A DNA stretch of 64,000 nt. Origin: Proteus faecis (GTDB lineage Bacteria; Pseudomonadota; Gammaproteobacteria; Enterobacterales; Enterobacteriaceae). Positions 19,107-30,100 of this stretch are shown here, one piece after another; the stretch's first letter is position 1, and the number at the start of each line of letters is the position of its first letter. The position numbers and the translations under genes were made by a program. Below the pieces are notes generated by a model. The model saw only the letters and a program-made list of their open reading frames with translations. It did not search any database and was not told where the DNA came from. The stretch is taken from NCBI RefSeq assembly GCF_003144395.1, contig NZ_PENZ01000051.1, positions 124,001 to 188,000 of the forward strand, in the 5' to 3' direction.

Positions 19107-20965
19107 TTTTTGCAACAGCAGGTCACGTAGACCACGGAAAAACCACACTCATACAGGCCATTACTGGGGTAGATACAACCCATTTACCTGAAGAGAAAAA
19201 ACGAGGCATGACCATTGATTTAGGTTATGCCTATTGGCGTCAAGACGATGGTACTTCAATCGGTTTTGTCGATGTGCCTGGTCATGAGAAATTTCTGTCA
19301 AATATGCTCTCTGGCATCGGAGGGATCTCTCATGCACTATTAATTGTGGCTTGTGACGATGGTGTTATGGCTCAAACCATTGAACATATTTCTATTTTAC
19401 GTCTTGCTGGCTGTCCTAAAGTTACCGTTATCCTCACCAAAGCAGATCGTGTTACAGCAGAACGAATTGAAGAAGTTCGTTTACAAACAACAGATATGTT
19501 AGCCAATTTAGGTTGGCAAAAACCTGACTTTTTTGTCACCTCAGCACCCTCAGGAGAGGGGATTTCAGCGCTTCGAGACTATCTTGTTGATCTTCATCAG
19601 AAAGCACAACAACACCCTCAATGGCATAAGCGTTTTCGTTTAGCAATAGATCGTGTATTTAGTATTAAAGGAGCAGGATTAGTTGTCACAGGAACTGCAC
19701 TTGCGGGACAAATTTCTGTTGGCGATACTTTTTGGCTAACTGGCGCAGATAAGCCAGTAAGAATAAGAGCCTTACATGCACAAAATCAGCCCGTAGAGAG
19801 TGCCGGTGCGGGTCATCGTATTGCAATAAATATCACGGGTGATGTCAGTAAAGAAAACGTCTCTCGTGGTGACTGGTTACTTTCTCAAGCGCCTAACTAT
19901 CAATCCCATAAAGTATTAGTCAGTTTAATTGCCGATGAACCTTTAAAGCATTGGCAACCTGTACATATTCATCATGGTACACGCCATATTACGGGCCGTG
20001 TTGCTCTTTTAAATGATGCTCATGAAACGCCACAGTTAGCAGAGCTTATTCTTGATGATCCCCTTTGGCTGGTGGATAACGATAGACTTATTTTGCGTGA
20101 TATCAGTGCTCAACGTACCTTAGCCGCAGCAAAAGTCTTATATTTGCACTCGCCACGTAGAGGGAAACGACAAGCTGAATTCTTAGCTTGGTTACACCAA
20201 CTTGATAATGCAGACAGCGTCAGTGCCAAGTTAGCGTTATGTTTACCAAAAGGTGAGATCTCCCTAAGTCAGTTTTCTTGGGCTCAGCAATTAACCGAAA
20301 ATGCACTGACTCAATTATTAGAAACATTTGATCTAATCAACGTTGCTGGTGTCATTCTTTCTAAAGAGAATGCTGATCACGCAAAACAGAAATTACTCAA
20401 CACTCTTGAGGAATATCACCAACAACATAATGATCAAATGGGAATTGGGCGCTCTCGTTTAAAACGGATGGCACTACCTACTTATCATGATGAATTGGTT
20501 TATCACCTAATTGATCAATTACGTAAAGAAGGTGCTATTAGCCAAAGTCGTGGTTGGCTTCACCTTCCAACTCATGGTCTTGCTTTTTCTCCAGAACAAG
20601 ATGCGCTATGGCAAAATGCTAAAGTCTATTTTGAGCAATCCGAACCTTGGTGGGTACGTGATCTCGCCAATGAAATGAAAAATGATGAGAAAGTGATCCG
20701 CTCATTATTACGTAAAGCGGCACAATTAGGTTTAATTATTCCAATTATTGCTGACCGCTACTATACACACCAATCAATGGAAAAATTTGCATCTATCATT
20801 GTGAAATATAATGAGAGCAATGGCAGTGTCACTGCCGCGGATTTCCGTGATGAGTTATCTGTTGGGCGTAAGTTAGCAGTACAAATCTTAGAGTATTTTG
20901 ACCGTACTGGTTTTACTCGTCGTAAAAAAGATCTTCATATTTTACGAGATAAAGGGTTATTCTAA
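19103..20965 (+). CDS. selB: Selenocysteine-specific elongation factor SelB
   Basis: SelB is a GTPase that carries selenocysteinyl-tRNA to ribosomes paused at a UGA followed by a SECIS hairpin. The 620-residue protein starts with the GTP-binding P-loop GHVDHGKT (7-14), followed by DVPGHEKF (G3) and TKAD (G4) motifs. Beta-barrel domains II and III come next. A C-terminal set of winged-helix domains (about 370-620) binds the SECIS RNA. It is close to E. coli SelB (614 residues). Its visible client in this window is fdoG. A hairpin terminator follows. Confidence 0.97.
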   Translation: MIFATAGHVDHGKTTLIQAITGVDTTHLPEEKKRGMTIDLGYAYWRQDDGTSIGFVDVPGHEKFLSNMLSGIGGISHALLIVACDDGVMAQTIEHISILRLAGCPKVTVILTKADRVTAERIEEVRLQTTDMLANLGWQKPDFFVTSAPSGEGISALRDYLVDLHQKAQQHPQWHKRFRLAIDRVFSIKGAGLVVTGTALAGQISVGDTFWLTGADKPVRIRALHAQNQPVESAGAGHRIAINITGDVSKENVSRGDWLLSQAPNYQSHKVLVSLIADEPLKHWQPVHIHHGTRHITGRVALLNDAHETPQLAELILDDPLWLVDNDRLILRDISAQRTLAAAKVLYLHSPRRGKRQAEFLAWLHQLDNADSVSAKLALCLPKGEISLSQFSWAQQLTENALTQLLETFDLINVAGVILSKENADHAKQKLLNTLEEYHQQHNDQMGIGRSRLKRMALPTYHDELVYHLIDQLRKEGAISQSRGWLHLPTHGLAFSPEQDALWQNAKVYFEQSEPWWVRDLANEMKNDEKVIRSLLRKAAQLGLIIPIIADRYYTHQSMEKFASIIVKYNESNGSVTAADFRDELSVGRKLAVQILEYFDRTGFTRRKKDLHILRDKGLF

Positions 20966-20980
20966 AAACAGATGTTAACT

Positions 20981-21010
20981 TAGGCTAAATAACTTTATTT
21001 AGCCTATTTA
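20981..21010 (+). terminator. Terminator after selB
   Basis: A perfect 11-bp stem, TAGGCTAAATA (20981-20991) with TATTTAGCCTA (20996-21006), has a 4-base loop and is followed by TTTAAGG. The U-tract is short, so termination may be partial. Confidence 0.7.
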
Positions 21011-21075
21011 AGGTTATCACCTACAATATTTGTAAAATATCCCCTTTATTCTTTATCGCTATACTCGGAAGAGAT

Positions 21076-22725
21076 ATGAAAAAAATATTAGGAAGTGCTT
21101 ATCTTGCACTTATTCTTATTGCCTCATTTTTTATTGTTTTTGAGAAAGCAACGTTTATTTATACTGCACTTCTTTCAGTCGGTGCTTATTTTATTCTTTT
21201 TTCTCTTTGCTTTATTTTATCATCTCGTGTCTTATTTTCAGCTATTACCACCGGCACGCTCTTCCTTATAACTAAGTTTATTAATCAACTCAAAGTCCAC
21301 TATTACAAAGAAACATTAATGTTCTCTGACTTTGATTTGGCTTTTGATAGCTCTAATTTAGGAACATTAGGTCATTATTGGGAAGCCGGTGTTGCATTAA
21401 TTGCGATGCTAATATGGCTTCTTATCAATATGTCTATTGCTTGGCATTTTTCCAAAAAATCACGCCTAAGTTTGCGTATAAGTGGCTTACTCTTAATGGT
21501 CATTGGATTTACCACAATCCATTTCACCGTAGAAAAATGGCAAGCTGAATGGGAGGGGACACTTCCAGGAGGACGAGGTACTGTGACTAATTTAATCATG
21601 TCTGGCTACCAAACGGCTTATCACCCTCCTTATTTCAATGAAAATGCGGATTACTTTCTAGAACGAGCGAACAAAACCGTATTGCCAGAAACACAGACAG
21701 ACATAAAACCTGACATTGTCGTTTTATTACAAGAATCGACGGTTAACCCTCATATTTATCAATTTGATACCGATGTTACACTGCCTGATTTATTTATGTT
21801 TCAAAAAGATGAAGGTGTCAGTGCGCAAAGCCCTTTACGAGTGCAAACCTTTGGTGGTGGTACTTGGCTTTCTGAATTTTCTGTATTAACAGGGTTAAAT
21901 ACGGATGATTTTGGTGCACGTAAAAACTCAGTATTCTATTTTGTTGTCGATAATCTTAATGAGAGTTTATTCCGCCAACTAAAAGCCGAAGGTTATTACA
22001 CCGTTTTACTTACGCCATTTAATCGTAGTGCTTACCATGCCGGTTACGCTTATGAAAAAATGGGGATTGATGAAATCATTCAACCTCAAGAGCTGGGTTA
22101 TCCGGGCACATTAGAGGAAAATCTCTGGAAAATATCGACGGTCGATATGCTGGGTTATGTTGAAGAGATACTGAAAAAACGTACTGATAAACCCTTGTTT
22201 ATATTCTCATTAACCATGTATGAACATGGTCCTTATGATGAATCACATAGAGATATGTACCAAATTACGGGTCATACAGAAAGCAGTAATGCACCAGGCA
22301 AATTTAGCCACTATATGGAAAAAATCATTACTAGTGATCCGGCAATTAAAGATTTCGCCCATTTTGTTGCACAAAGAGAAAAACCGACGATGTTCCTCTA
22401 TTTTGGTGATCATCAACCCAATATTGAGTTAAAAAATTATCAGTCGCCTTTTAATAACCCTGCATATATTACTCAGTTCACCTTAAGAGATAACCTATCG
22501 CAAGGTGCGCCAATAACAACAGGTGAATTAACTGATATTAGCTTCTTAGGTGGCATGATCTTAGAACGCGCGCGTTTGCCTTTATCTCCTTTCTACAAAG
22601 CAAATATTCAAATGCGCCACTTATGTAAAGGTAAATTAAATGACTGTGAGGATGAAAAATTAGTTAACAGTTATAAAAATTATATCTATGAAAAACTGAA
22701 AGTCGCAGGTAGCACAAATAATTAA
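21076..22725 (+). CDS. LtaS-like sulfatase-fold membrane enzyme
   Basis: The 549-residue protein has about five N-terminal transmembrane helices (within 1-155). A periplasmic alkaline-phosphatase/sulfatase-fold domain (about 210-520) follows. Motifs fit the LTA-synthase/phosphoglycerol-transferase branch: VVLLQEST with a metal-binding Glu220, GGGTWLSEF with the likely nucleophile Thr263, SLTMYEHGPYD (about 378) and YFGDHQPN (about 437-444), which supplies metal-binding Asp-His. Members transfer phosphoglycerol or phosphoethanolamine to surface glycans or lipids; the substrate here is unknown. A single gene flanked by terminators on both sides, with no glycan locus around it. Confidence 0.8.
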   Translation: MKKILGSAYLALILIASFFIVFEKATFIYTALLSVGAYFILFSLCFILSSRVLFSAITTGTLFLITKFINQLKVHYYKETLMFSDFDLAFDSSNLGTLGHYWEAGVALIAMLIWLLINMSIAWHFSKKSRLSLRISGLLLMVIGFTTIHFTVEKWQAEWEGTLPGGRGTVTNLIMSGYQTAYHPPYFNENADYFLERANKTVLPETQTDIKPDIVVLLQESTVNPHIYQFDTDVTLPDLFMFQKDEGVSAQSPLRVQTFGGGTWLSEFSVLTGLNTDDFGARKNSVFYFVVDNLNESLFRQLKAEGYYTVLLTPFNRSAYHAGYAYEKMGIDEIIQPQELGYPGTLEENLWKISTVDMLGYVEEILKKRTDKPLFIFSLTMYEHGPYDESHRDMYQITGHTESSNAPGKFSHYMEKIITSDPAIKDFAHFVAQREKPTMFLYFGDHQPNIELKNYQSPFNNPAYITQFTLRDNLSQGAPITTGELTDISFLGGMILERARLPLSPFYKANIQMRHLCKGKLNDCEDEKLVNSYKNYIYEKLKVAGSTNN

Positions 22726-22786
22726 ATTTATTACTTGAATAAACGATGATCGGGATGATAAATCCCCAAAGATAAGTAATATCAAA

Positions 22787-22816
22787 TAAAGAGGCTAAAA
22801 ATTCAGCCTCTTTATT
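22787..22816. terminator. Bidirectional terminator between the LtaS-like gene and molbindin
   Basis: TAAAGAGGCT (22787-22796) pairs with AGCCTCTTTA (22805-22814), with T-rich sequence after it and A-rich sequence before it. It lies between convergent genes. Confidence 0.85.
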
Positions 22817-22839
22817 TATTTCAAGAGATAAACGTACAA

Positions 22840-23268
22840 TTATTTGCGCGTTGCAACAATCACACTTGATGCTTTCACTAGAGCTAAAACATCACTGCCT
22901 TTTGCCAATTTCATTTCTTGTAGGCTTTCATTTGTAATAACAGCCGTAAGTGCTAAACCTTTCGCCGTTTCTAAATGAACAGTCGCGTTCACCGCACCTT
23001 GTGCAATTTGAGTCACTTTACCTGTAAATTGATTACGTGCAGAAAAATTTAAACCGCAATCAGGTAGTGCTAATACAACCCATGGTGCTTTAATAATGGC
23101 GATTGCTTCACCCTCTTTCTTGATCTTTAGAGTGTCACAACTCTCTTTAGTAATAATTGTGGCAAGTTTTTCACCATGTGCTAAAGATAAAATGACTTCG
23201 TTATTTACGGCACCTTCAATAATATCAACAACTTTACCAACTAACTGATTGCGTGCTGAAACTTTCAT
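22840..23268 (-). CDS. Molbindin with two Mop/TOBE domains (ModG-like)
   Basis: Molbindins are small cytoplasmic oxyanion-binding proteins that store or buffer molybdate. The 142-residue protein is an internal duplication. Each half begins with SARNQ(L/F)xGKV (residues 3-11 and about 75-83), contains a GAVN motif, and ends in an (A/I)xIKA or ALVKAS segment. The length equals that reported for Azotobacter ModG. It is on its own downstream of the bcs terminator. Its place near fdoGHI fits a demand for molybdenum cofactor, though no modABC genes are in the window. Confidence 0.88.
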   Translation of the reverse strand: MKVSARNQLVGKVVDIIEGAVNNEVILSLAHGEKLATIITKESCDTLKIKKEGEAIAIIKAPWVVLALPDCGLNFSARNQFTGKVTQIAQGAVNATVHLETAKGLALTAVITNESLQEMKLAKGSDVLALVKASSVIVATRK

Positions 23269-23401
23269 TTACCCACCTTATTATTGATAAGAAATTATAT
23301 TAATAACACTATCAAGTTATTTGGATAACCTTAGCATAAATATTATTAAATAAATTACTCTTAGATCATAGATTAAAGTTTATTTATTATTTAATAAAAA
23401 T

Positions 23402-23459
23402 ATAAAAAAATAGATAACTTAATTCCTATCTGTATTAAAAGGAGTTTAAGCTATCTATT
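23402..23459 (-). terminator. Terminator of the cellulose operon
   Basis: On the minus strand, AATAGATAGCTTAA (23459-23446) pairs with TTAAGTTATCTATT (23422-23409) with one mismatch, and T-rich sequence (TTTTTTTATA) follows. It lies just after bcsZ and separates the bcs operon from the molbindin gene. Confidence 0.82.
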
Positions 23460-23480
23460 ATTCAAATTGGCTAAATAGAC

Positions 23481-24509
23481 TTATTGCCCGTTCTGAGCAA
23501 ATGCCGCTAATAAATGTAAAGCTGAAGAGTAATAATCTGTATCTTTACTTAAATCGACATCTTCAATAGGTGTTTTCAGCGTTAAATCTCTTACTGCCAT
23601 CATACCAGGAGTAAGGTTGTATTCAGCGCGCGCTTGAGCATCAATACTAACCCAAGCCGGGGTTTTATCACGATCAAATTGCTGCCAATATTGCACAAAA
23701 GGTTGTAACGCTAATTCATCATGTGCCCAAGCTAAATAAAGCGGAATACGTATTGCATCAAAACTAAATCGTGCAGGCCATTTTTCACTGGGCTCTATTT
23801 TTCCATCGGGAAATAAACTTACCCAGTCTGTTGGTAATTGATATTCACCAAATCGCATATTTCTAAGTAAAGACTGGCTATCATTAATTAACGCTTTCCA
23901 ACGAACGTCTTTACTCGTACGATAAAAATCTTTCCATGCAGGGAAAATAAAATAGGATGGGTTTATAATAATTTCTTCTGCTGTTTTAAAGCCATTAATT
24001 CCAGGCAAAAGTACAGTATAATTTTTTGTCTTAACTAAAGTATGTTCCAAAATAGCGTGTTGAATAGAATCAGAAGCAGAAAGATAACTTTCATCATTCC
24101 ATTTCTCACCGGCTTTTAATAATGCCCACGCAATTAAGATATCACCATCTGTGGCATTATTAGGATCAGGAGTGTGTTCACTATTTTCGGGCTCATAGCG
24201 CCATTTAAATAAACCTAAATCGCCACGATAAAGAGAGGTTGCTGTCCAGCGCCATAACTGATTAAAAGTTTCATGATCATCGCTCATTACAGCCATTAAC
24301 AGGCCATAGCCTTGACCTTCAGAATGTGAAATATTTTTATTAGCGCTATCTATAACTCGCCCATCATCCTTAATATAGCGCTCTTTAAACTGTTGCCATC
24401 CTACTTGAGTATCTGCTGCCTGTATTGGGGAAGAAACCATAAGCAACAAACCTAAAATAAAAAAGCTAGAAAGTAGATAATTATAACGAGATAAGTGCCT
24501 AAAAGACAT
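23481..24509 (-). CDS. bcsZ: Periplasmic endo-1,4-beta-glucanase BcsZ
   Basis: BcsZ is a family GH8 cellulase that trims or regulates nascent cellulose in the periplasm. The 342-residue protein has a signal peptide (cleaved after about residue 31, IQA-AD). The catalytic acid Glu64 is in SHSEGQGYG, and the ATDGDILIAWAL motif (about 119-130) carries the conserved Asp residues. A GH8 alpha/alpha-barrel length fits. The start at 24509 has AGGAGA 6-7 bases upstream. It is the last gene of the bcs operon, 73 bases after galU, with a hairpin in that gap. Confidence 0.95.
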   Translation of the reverse strand: MSFRHLSRYNYLLSSFFILGLLLMVSSPIQAADTQVGWQQFKERYIKDDGRVIDSANKNISHSEGQGYGLLMAVMSDDHETFNQLWRWTATSLYRGDLGLFKWRYEPENSEHTPDPNNATDGDILIAWALLKAGEKWNDESYLSASDSIQHAILEHTLVKTKNYTVLLPGINGFKTAEEIIINPSYFIFPAWKDFYRTSKDVRWKALINDSQSLLRNMRFGEYQLPTDWVSLFPDGKIEPSEKWPARFSFDAIRIPLYLAWAHDELALQPFVQYWQQFDRDKTPAWVSIDAQARAEYNLTPGMMAVRDLTLKTPIEDVDLSKDTDYYSSALHLLAAFAQNGQ

Positions 24510-24528
24510 TGCATTTCTCTCCTGCTAT

Positions 24529-24557
24529 TGCCGACCGCTATCTTATTTCGGTCGGCA
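24529..24557 (-). other. Intercistronic hairpin between galU and bcsZ
   Basis: TGCCGACCG (24529-24537) pairs with CGGTCGGCA (24549-24557). Read on the minus strand there is no U-tract after the stem, and the bcsZ ribosome-binding site follows almost at once. It is more likely an RNA processing or stability element than a terminator. Confidence 0.6.
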
Positions 24558-24582
24558 TATTGCATATCATTTCAATATAAAC

Positions 24583-25542
24583 TCAAAAGATAGCTGCTAT
24601 CTCTTGTGCTTCATTTGTTTCATCTTCTTCTATGACTTCTGTTTTAGCTAACAATGTCTTTTCACAGAAGTCCCGCATCCAAGAAGAAAAATCATCTTTT
24701 AATGCAGAATTATGTAGGCCATATTCAACAAAAGCTTTCATATACCCTAACTTATTACCACAGTCATGTGATTTACCCACTAAGGTATATGCTTCAGCGA
24801 CTTCTTTTTTCAACAATAAATCAATCGCATCCGTTAATTGAATTTCACCACCGACACCAGCAGGTAGACCATCTAATAATTCCCAGATAGCTTCAGAAAA
24901 AACATAACGGCCAACAACAGAAAGGTTAGAAGGCGCATCTTCAGGATTGGGTTTTTCCACGATACGACGAATAGGAGCCCAATTACCTTGAGGACAGAAA
25001 ACACCTTCACAATCTACAACACCATATTGTTGTACTTGGCTGATTGGTACAGGTTCAACCATGATTTGACTACGCTCTGTTTTTTCAAAACGTTTTATCA
25101 TTGCTGATAAATTATCATGCTGAGGATTGCAATAATGTGCATTTAATAAAACATCAGGCAGTAAAACAATAAATGGGTTATTCCCTATCACTGGGTGCGC
25201 ACAGCAAATTGCATGGCCTAAACCTAAAGCATGACCTTGGCGAATTTGAATAATTTTGACATTATCAGGACAGATTGAACGCACTTCTTCTAATAATTTA
25301 TTTTTAATCCGCTGTTCCAACATATTTTCTAATTCAAAGCTGGTATCAAAATGATCCGCAATTGAATTTTTAGAAGAGTGAGTAACTAAAATAATTTCCT
25401 CAACACCAGCCTGAGCACACTCTTCTACAATATATTGAATTAAAGGACGATCAACAATAGGTAGCATTTCTTTAGGAATTGATTTCGTTGCAGGTAACAT
25501 ACGAGTACCTAATCCAGCAACAGGGATAACTGCTTTCATCAT
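24583..25542 (-). CDS. galU: UTP-glucose-1-phosphate uridylyltransferase inside the bcs operon
   Basis: GalU makes UDP-glucose, the substrate of cellulose synthase. The 319-residue protein has the nucleotide-binding N-terminus [22 protein letters not shown] (split as [11 protein letters not shown] and IPKEMLP, about 10-28). The GTR sequence marks an active GalU rather than the inactive paralogue GalF, which has GMH there. VEKP (about 196) and [10 protein letters not shown] (about 230) motifs follow. Its place between the diguanylate cyclase and bcsZ suggests operon-dedicated precursor supply. Whether it is the only galU in the genome cannot be seen. The first of two adjacent ATG codons best fits the GAGG site. 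Confidence 0.9.
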   Translation of the reverse strand: MMKAVIPVAGLGTRMLPATKSIPKEMLPIVDRPLIQYIVEECAQAGVEEIILVTHSSKNSIADHFDTSFELENMLEQRIKNKLLEEVRSICPDNVKIIQIRQGHALGLGHAICCAHPVIGNNPFIVLLPDVLLNAHYCNPQHDNLSAMIKRFEKTERSQIMVEPVPISQVQQYGVVDCEGVFCPQGNWAPIRRIVEKPNPEDAPSNLSVVGRYVFSEAIWELLDGLPAGVGGEIQLTDAIDLLLKKEVAEAYTLVGKSHDCGNKLGYMKAFVEYGLHNSALKDDFSSWMRDFCEKTLLAKTEVIEEDETNEAQEIAAIF

Positions 25543-25705
25543 AATAAAATCCTCTAATAGACATTTAACTAAAAATAATATTTAGTATTATTTTAAATTT
25601 ACTCTTATATTTCATCAGGGAATGACAGATATATTTTAAAAATAGTCACCTCCCTCTTCGTTAAAAAGAGGCAACCTTATTTATATATCTTTATTAAATA
25701 ATTAT

Positions 25706-26617
25706 TTAAAATCCAGAATAAAATCCATATTTATTACCACCCATTTCTTTTATAGAATAAAGTGTTTTATCTGCAGATTTTAATAATTCAGATAATGTTT
25801 TTCCGTCTTTAGGATATTCAGCAATACCTAAACTAATTGAAGGCGTTAACATAAATTCCGAATTAATATTGATGGGTTTTTCCATGGATTTCCAAAGTAA
25901 TTCTATTATTTCTAATAAAATAACAGAACAAGAACGTAATCCTTTAGGAAAAAGCACAGCAAACTCATCACCACCGAGACGTCCACAATAGACTTCTTTA
26001 TTTTCTAATTGTGACAACCGTTTTGATATTTCACACAATACTTTATCGCCTGCATGATGCCCGAATTGATCATTAATAGATTTGAATTTATCGCAATCTA
26101 TAATACCAAGACAAAATGATAAAGGTTGTGAAATATTTAATCGTTCATTCTCAATTCTTTCAATAATACTTAATCGATTAGATATTCCAGTTAATGAATC
26201 AACATAACTTTTATTAAACAGTTCATTTCTTAGCTCTACCTTATCAGTAATATCTAAGCTAATAAACACATAGTGAGATATGAAATTATGTTTATCAAAA
26301 ACAGGAATAATACTAATATCTTCCCATATATCTTGTTGTGTATTATTGTTTCTTTTAGCCTCTAATCGATAGACTCCTTTATTATCATTATTGCTATTTT
26401 CACAACAATTAATTTGATTCTCATCAATTAAATTAAATAAGCTGTATTTTTTACCTTTTATATTTTTAAAGTGAACATTATTGAACTCACAATATTTATC
26501 ATTTGCATAAATAATGATGCCATTAATATCTGTTACTAACATCATAAAAACATTATTAGTAAATTGCTTTATTAATAAGCATTTAGAATTATCATCATTA
26601 AATATCATATCATTCAT
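25706..26617 (-). CDS. PAS-GGDEF diguanylate cyclase in the bcs operon
   Basis: The enzyme makes cyclic di-GMP, which activates BcsA through its PilZ domain. The 303-residue protein has an N-terminal PAS domain (about 15-125, IIIYANDKYCEFN) and a GGDEF domain (about 132-300). The catalytic GGDEF motif at 215-219 is intact, as are Asp174 and the FGHHAGD segment (about 185-191). The residues where an RxxD inhibitory site would stand (about 206-209, NKEV) do not fit, so product inhibition may be absent. No transmembrane segment is seen, so it is probably cytoplasmic. It lies 39 bases after bcsD and 163 before galU. The PAS ligand is unknown. Confidence 0.92.
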   Translation of the reverse strand: MNDMIFNDDNSKCLLIKQFTNNVFMMLVTDINGIIIYANDKYCEFNNVHFKNIKGKKYSLFNLIDENQINCCENSNNDNKGVYRLEAKRNNNTQQDIWEDISIIPVFDKHNFISHYVFISLDITDKVELRNELFNKSYVDSLTGISNRLSIIERIENERLNISQPLSFCLGIIDCDKFKSINDQFGHHAGDKVLCEISKRLSQLENKEVYCGRLGGDEFAVLFPKGLRSCSVILLEIIELLWKSMEKPININSEFMLTPSISLGIAEYPKDGKTLSELLKSADKTLYSIKEMGGNKYGFYSGF

Positions 26618-26656
26618 TATTGACCTCCTATACTCATCAATAAAGCATATATATTA

Positions 26657-27127
26657 TTATTCGACTGATGAGTTATGTGCATAGCGAAAAATAAAGACAT
26701 CTTTTGCGTCAGTAGGTTGGCGGTGCACTTGCATTTTGGCATTACCACCTTGATTCGTTAACCAGCCTTCATATAACCCTTCTAAAACCCCCGCACTTGC
26801 AACACGCCACTGAGCATCATCTTGGCTTTGCGTAAAATGAGGCCATGCACAATGAACCAATAAAAGCTCACTCATTGCTGGAGATATAGTGACAAAACCC
26901 CATTTAAATAGTGTTAATACACGATTAATATGTGATTCAAGTAATTGAATATTTTCACTTTCAGGTAAAGGATAACGTAAGGCAATATCTTTACCTATAT
27001 TCCTTAATTTATTTCCAGCAGTAGAAATATCATTGTCATTTAAAATTTGAAAAAATAATAATTGAGTTAGATCTTGCCAGCCACTTTCAAAAGGTAATTG
27101 TAAAATATCGCTATCATGCTTATTCAT
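26657..27127 (-). CDS. bcsD: Cellulose synthase subunit BcsD
   Basis: BcsD forms a periplasmic octameric ring that helps arrange glucan chains into crystalline fibrils in class I cellulose systems. The 156-residue protein matches the length of the Komagataeibacter subunit. It shows the family's helical start (QLPFESGWQDLTQLLFFQIL), a central INRVLTLFKWGFV segment and a C-terminal AGVLEGLYEGWL segment. No signal peptide is visible, which is also true of known BcsD proteins. The order bcsA-B-C-D marks this as class I rather than the E. coli bcsEFG type. Confidence 0.88.
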   Translation of the reverse strand: MNKHDSDILQLPFESGWQDLTQLLFFQILNDNDISTAGNKLRNIGKDIALRYPLPESENIQLLESHINRVLTLFKWGFVTISPAMSELLLVHCAWPHFTQSQDDAQWRVASAGVLEGLYEGWLTNQGGNAKMQVHRQPTDAKDVFIFRYAHNSSVE

Positions 27128-27142
27128 TATTTATCTCCTTAA

Positions 27143-30100
27143 TTATTTAGACAGGAAATCTGGAGTATATTTTAAGTGTAACCACATATTATCTTCAGCA
27201 TAATCACCCGATGTATCATGCGATAAGCTGACACCTAACTCGGTTTCTTTGTTTAAATAATATTTCGCGTCTAAACCTAATCTGTAAGTAAAATTTGTTT
27301 CGTCTTGTTCTTCGTACTGGGATTTAATACGAGGATCGCTCGCATTCTTTTTATTTAATGCGTTTTGCATATAACCATGTGTTGGAAAATAATCACTGCC
27401 TTTTTGTTTGTAACTTTGTATCCCTATTGCACCATTTAATGAGACTTCACCTTTTTCAAAACGGCGGGTATAAGCAACAGGCAATGATACAGACACATAA
27501 TCTTGCGGGCTAAAGTAACCTCCGTGTCCTAATGAGAAGTAATTTTGGTTATTCCTAAAGTTCATATAATCAACATGCACACCAGCTTTTACTTCTTGTT
27601 GATCATCTTTATAGAACTTAGCATAAGAGCCTATCCACGCTTTCACTTCATCATTACTCGCAACACTTTTACCTTGGTAGTTATAGAAACCACCACCAGC
27701 ATAAGCTCCTATTTTTCCATCATCCCAAGCATATTGAACTTTAGCGCCGTTACGTGTTACACGCCCCCAACTTTCGCCTGTCATAGGATCAGTACGCCCC
27801 ATATAAGAAAGTAGACTATCTTTTATGGCTCTGCGCTCTGCTGTCAGTGTTAATTGCCCATTTGGGCTAATTTGAGGTGAATATGTGAGCCCCCCAACAA
27901 TCGTTGCCGTATCTTTACCTAATGGCGTTGAACCCACATCAAAGCTGACATCCTTGTCTGATAAACGCAGTCCTAATTCAACACCTGAAGCACGTTGACT
28001 ACCTGCTTCATCAGCATTAATTTTATTTTTCTCGTCATGGTTATCGCTATTTTTAGCAAAGCGTTCAGCATGTTGAAGCTGACCCGTACCAAATCGGTTA
28101 GCTCTTTCTCCTGAAACCGAACCACTTGTCATCGAAACAGGGTTAACATTCAGTTCCCAACGAAACTCTTCACCTGGTACATTCGAAATACTGATTGGTG
28201 CTGAAATTTCAGTGACATTAGACAATCCTTTATCACCATTACGATGACGTATAGCGACACCGCCTTGTACCCACGGTGCAACCTTTTCTTCTAATTCACG
28301 AATAGAACGTTGAACCGATGCCATCTCTTTACGTTCATAGATAGAACCAGCAATAACGGGATTGTCACTTTCCCCTAATACACTTAATTGGCCTGCTGAG
28401 GTTTTTAATGTGTTATCACTGTTTTGCCATTGCGCACTACGCAGTAACGTTAATGCTTTGCGATTTTCACCATTTAATTGCGCAATTTGCGCCGCTTGTA
28501 ATAAATAAGCAGGTTGTGAAGATGAAGGAATTTGCTGCAATAACTGCTGTGCTTTTCTTCCATCTTTTTGTGCTAATGCTACGTCAATTTGAGCTTGGAT
28601 TAATTTGCTATCTTTTCCTTGCTCTTTTTCCAAGTAAGAAAGAATTTTATTTGATTGTTCCGGCATTGATTGCGCTAAATAAACACGACTTAATGCCATT
28701 AATAAATCGGGATCATTCGGTGATGTTTTTAATGCAACGACTAACAAGTCATAAGCTGCTTTAATTTCGCCTTTTTCACGTAAGCCATCTGCTTGTGCAA
28801 CTTTAGTGGCAACTTCTAAACGTTTTTTCTCAACAATTGGTGTTTCTTGTTGTAAAGCTGGATCGTTAATCAAGCTAGATGCCTGTGTATAGCGACCTAA
28901 TTCATTGAGGACATTGATATGACCAGCGTAGTTACCTATCGAGCCTTTAGTGCCTTTTGCAATATCACTTTCAACTAATTGCAACGCTTCATCATTTAAT
29001 CCGCTGTTAACCAATTTCTCTGCTAATTCACCCACATCATTTGGATAATCAGCTACTTGATTAATTAATGGGCGTAAAATATTACGCATTGCAACAAGGT
29101 TTCCTGACTGACGATAATGGTCAGCTTGCGCAAGTTGGCGGTGAAAGCGAGCACGCTGTAATAACTCTTTTTCTGCTTCAGTTTGTTGGTGATGGCCACT
29201 TAACAAGTTAAAAACTTTATCCCACTCTTTTTGCTCAACATAAAACAGAGATGCCACATAATCAGAGTCTTTTGTTCTACGGTTTTGTAGCTGTGAAATA
29301 ATATTTTTTGCACCAGCACTATCACCATCAGCCGTCATTAGGCGTGCTAAATCGAGGTAAACCCAGTTATTTTGCGGGTTTTTACGCTGAGCTTGTAAAA
29401 GTAATTGTCTTGCTTGAACACGCTGACCATTTTCTAACGCTTTTTGCGCTTCACGACGTAATTTCTCAGAAGGATCTGTGTTCGCAGTAAGTTTTTGACG
29501 TAAAGAGGCAGATTGTTGAGCCAGCAATTGCTCTGCTTTCGTATTCTGTCCTTCCTGAACTAATAAATAGTAATAAGCAGAAACTACTTTTTCATTACGG
29601 CTATTTTGCTGATAAAGCCCTGACAGTAATTGGTGAGCTGCGGGTAAGTTACCTTGCTTACGTAATAAGTCAGCTTGTAATAAGTTGGCAGACAACCCTT
29701 TTTCACCTGAAGCCCCCGTTAATGGTGCTAATTGATCAAGAGCTTGTTGAATATTCCCTTGTTTAGCACGTTGTTGTGCGCGACGTAATTGCGCATAAAA
29801 ACCCGCATCTTCCGCTTGTTGCTTCCATTTACTACCTTGTTCGCCACCTGATTGTGCTGCTTGATTTAATAAACGCTGACCTGTAGTTAAATCACCTGAA
29901 CGCAGTGCGATATAACCTAAACCTGCCAAAGCTTGCGCATCATGGTTATCTGTCGCTAAAGCTTGTTTGAAATAACCTTCGGCTTCTTTCAATTTACCTT
30001 TATTTAATGCGGTATAACCTGCTTGACGTGCATTACCTTGAATAGCGCCTTGGAAATGTTCTGCAACCGCTTTATCGTTCGGGTTTGCTTGCAAATAAGT

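Noticed and set aside
25652-25672. Hairpin between the diguanylate cyclase gene and galU as a terminator
   Set aside because: The short CCTCTT/AAGAGG stem is not followed directly by a U-tract on the minus strand, so it does not separate galU from the operon.
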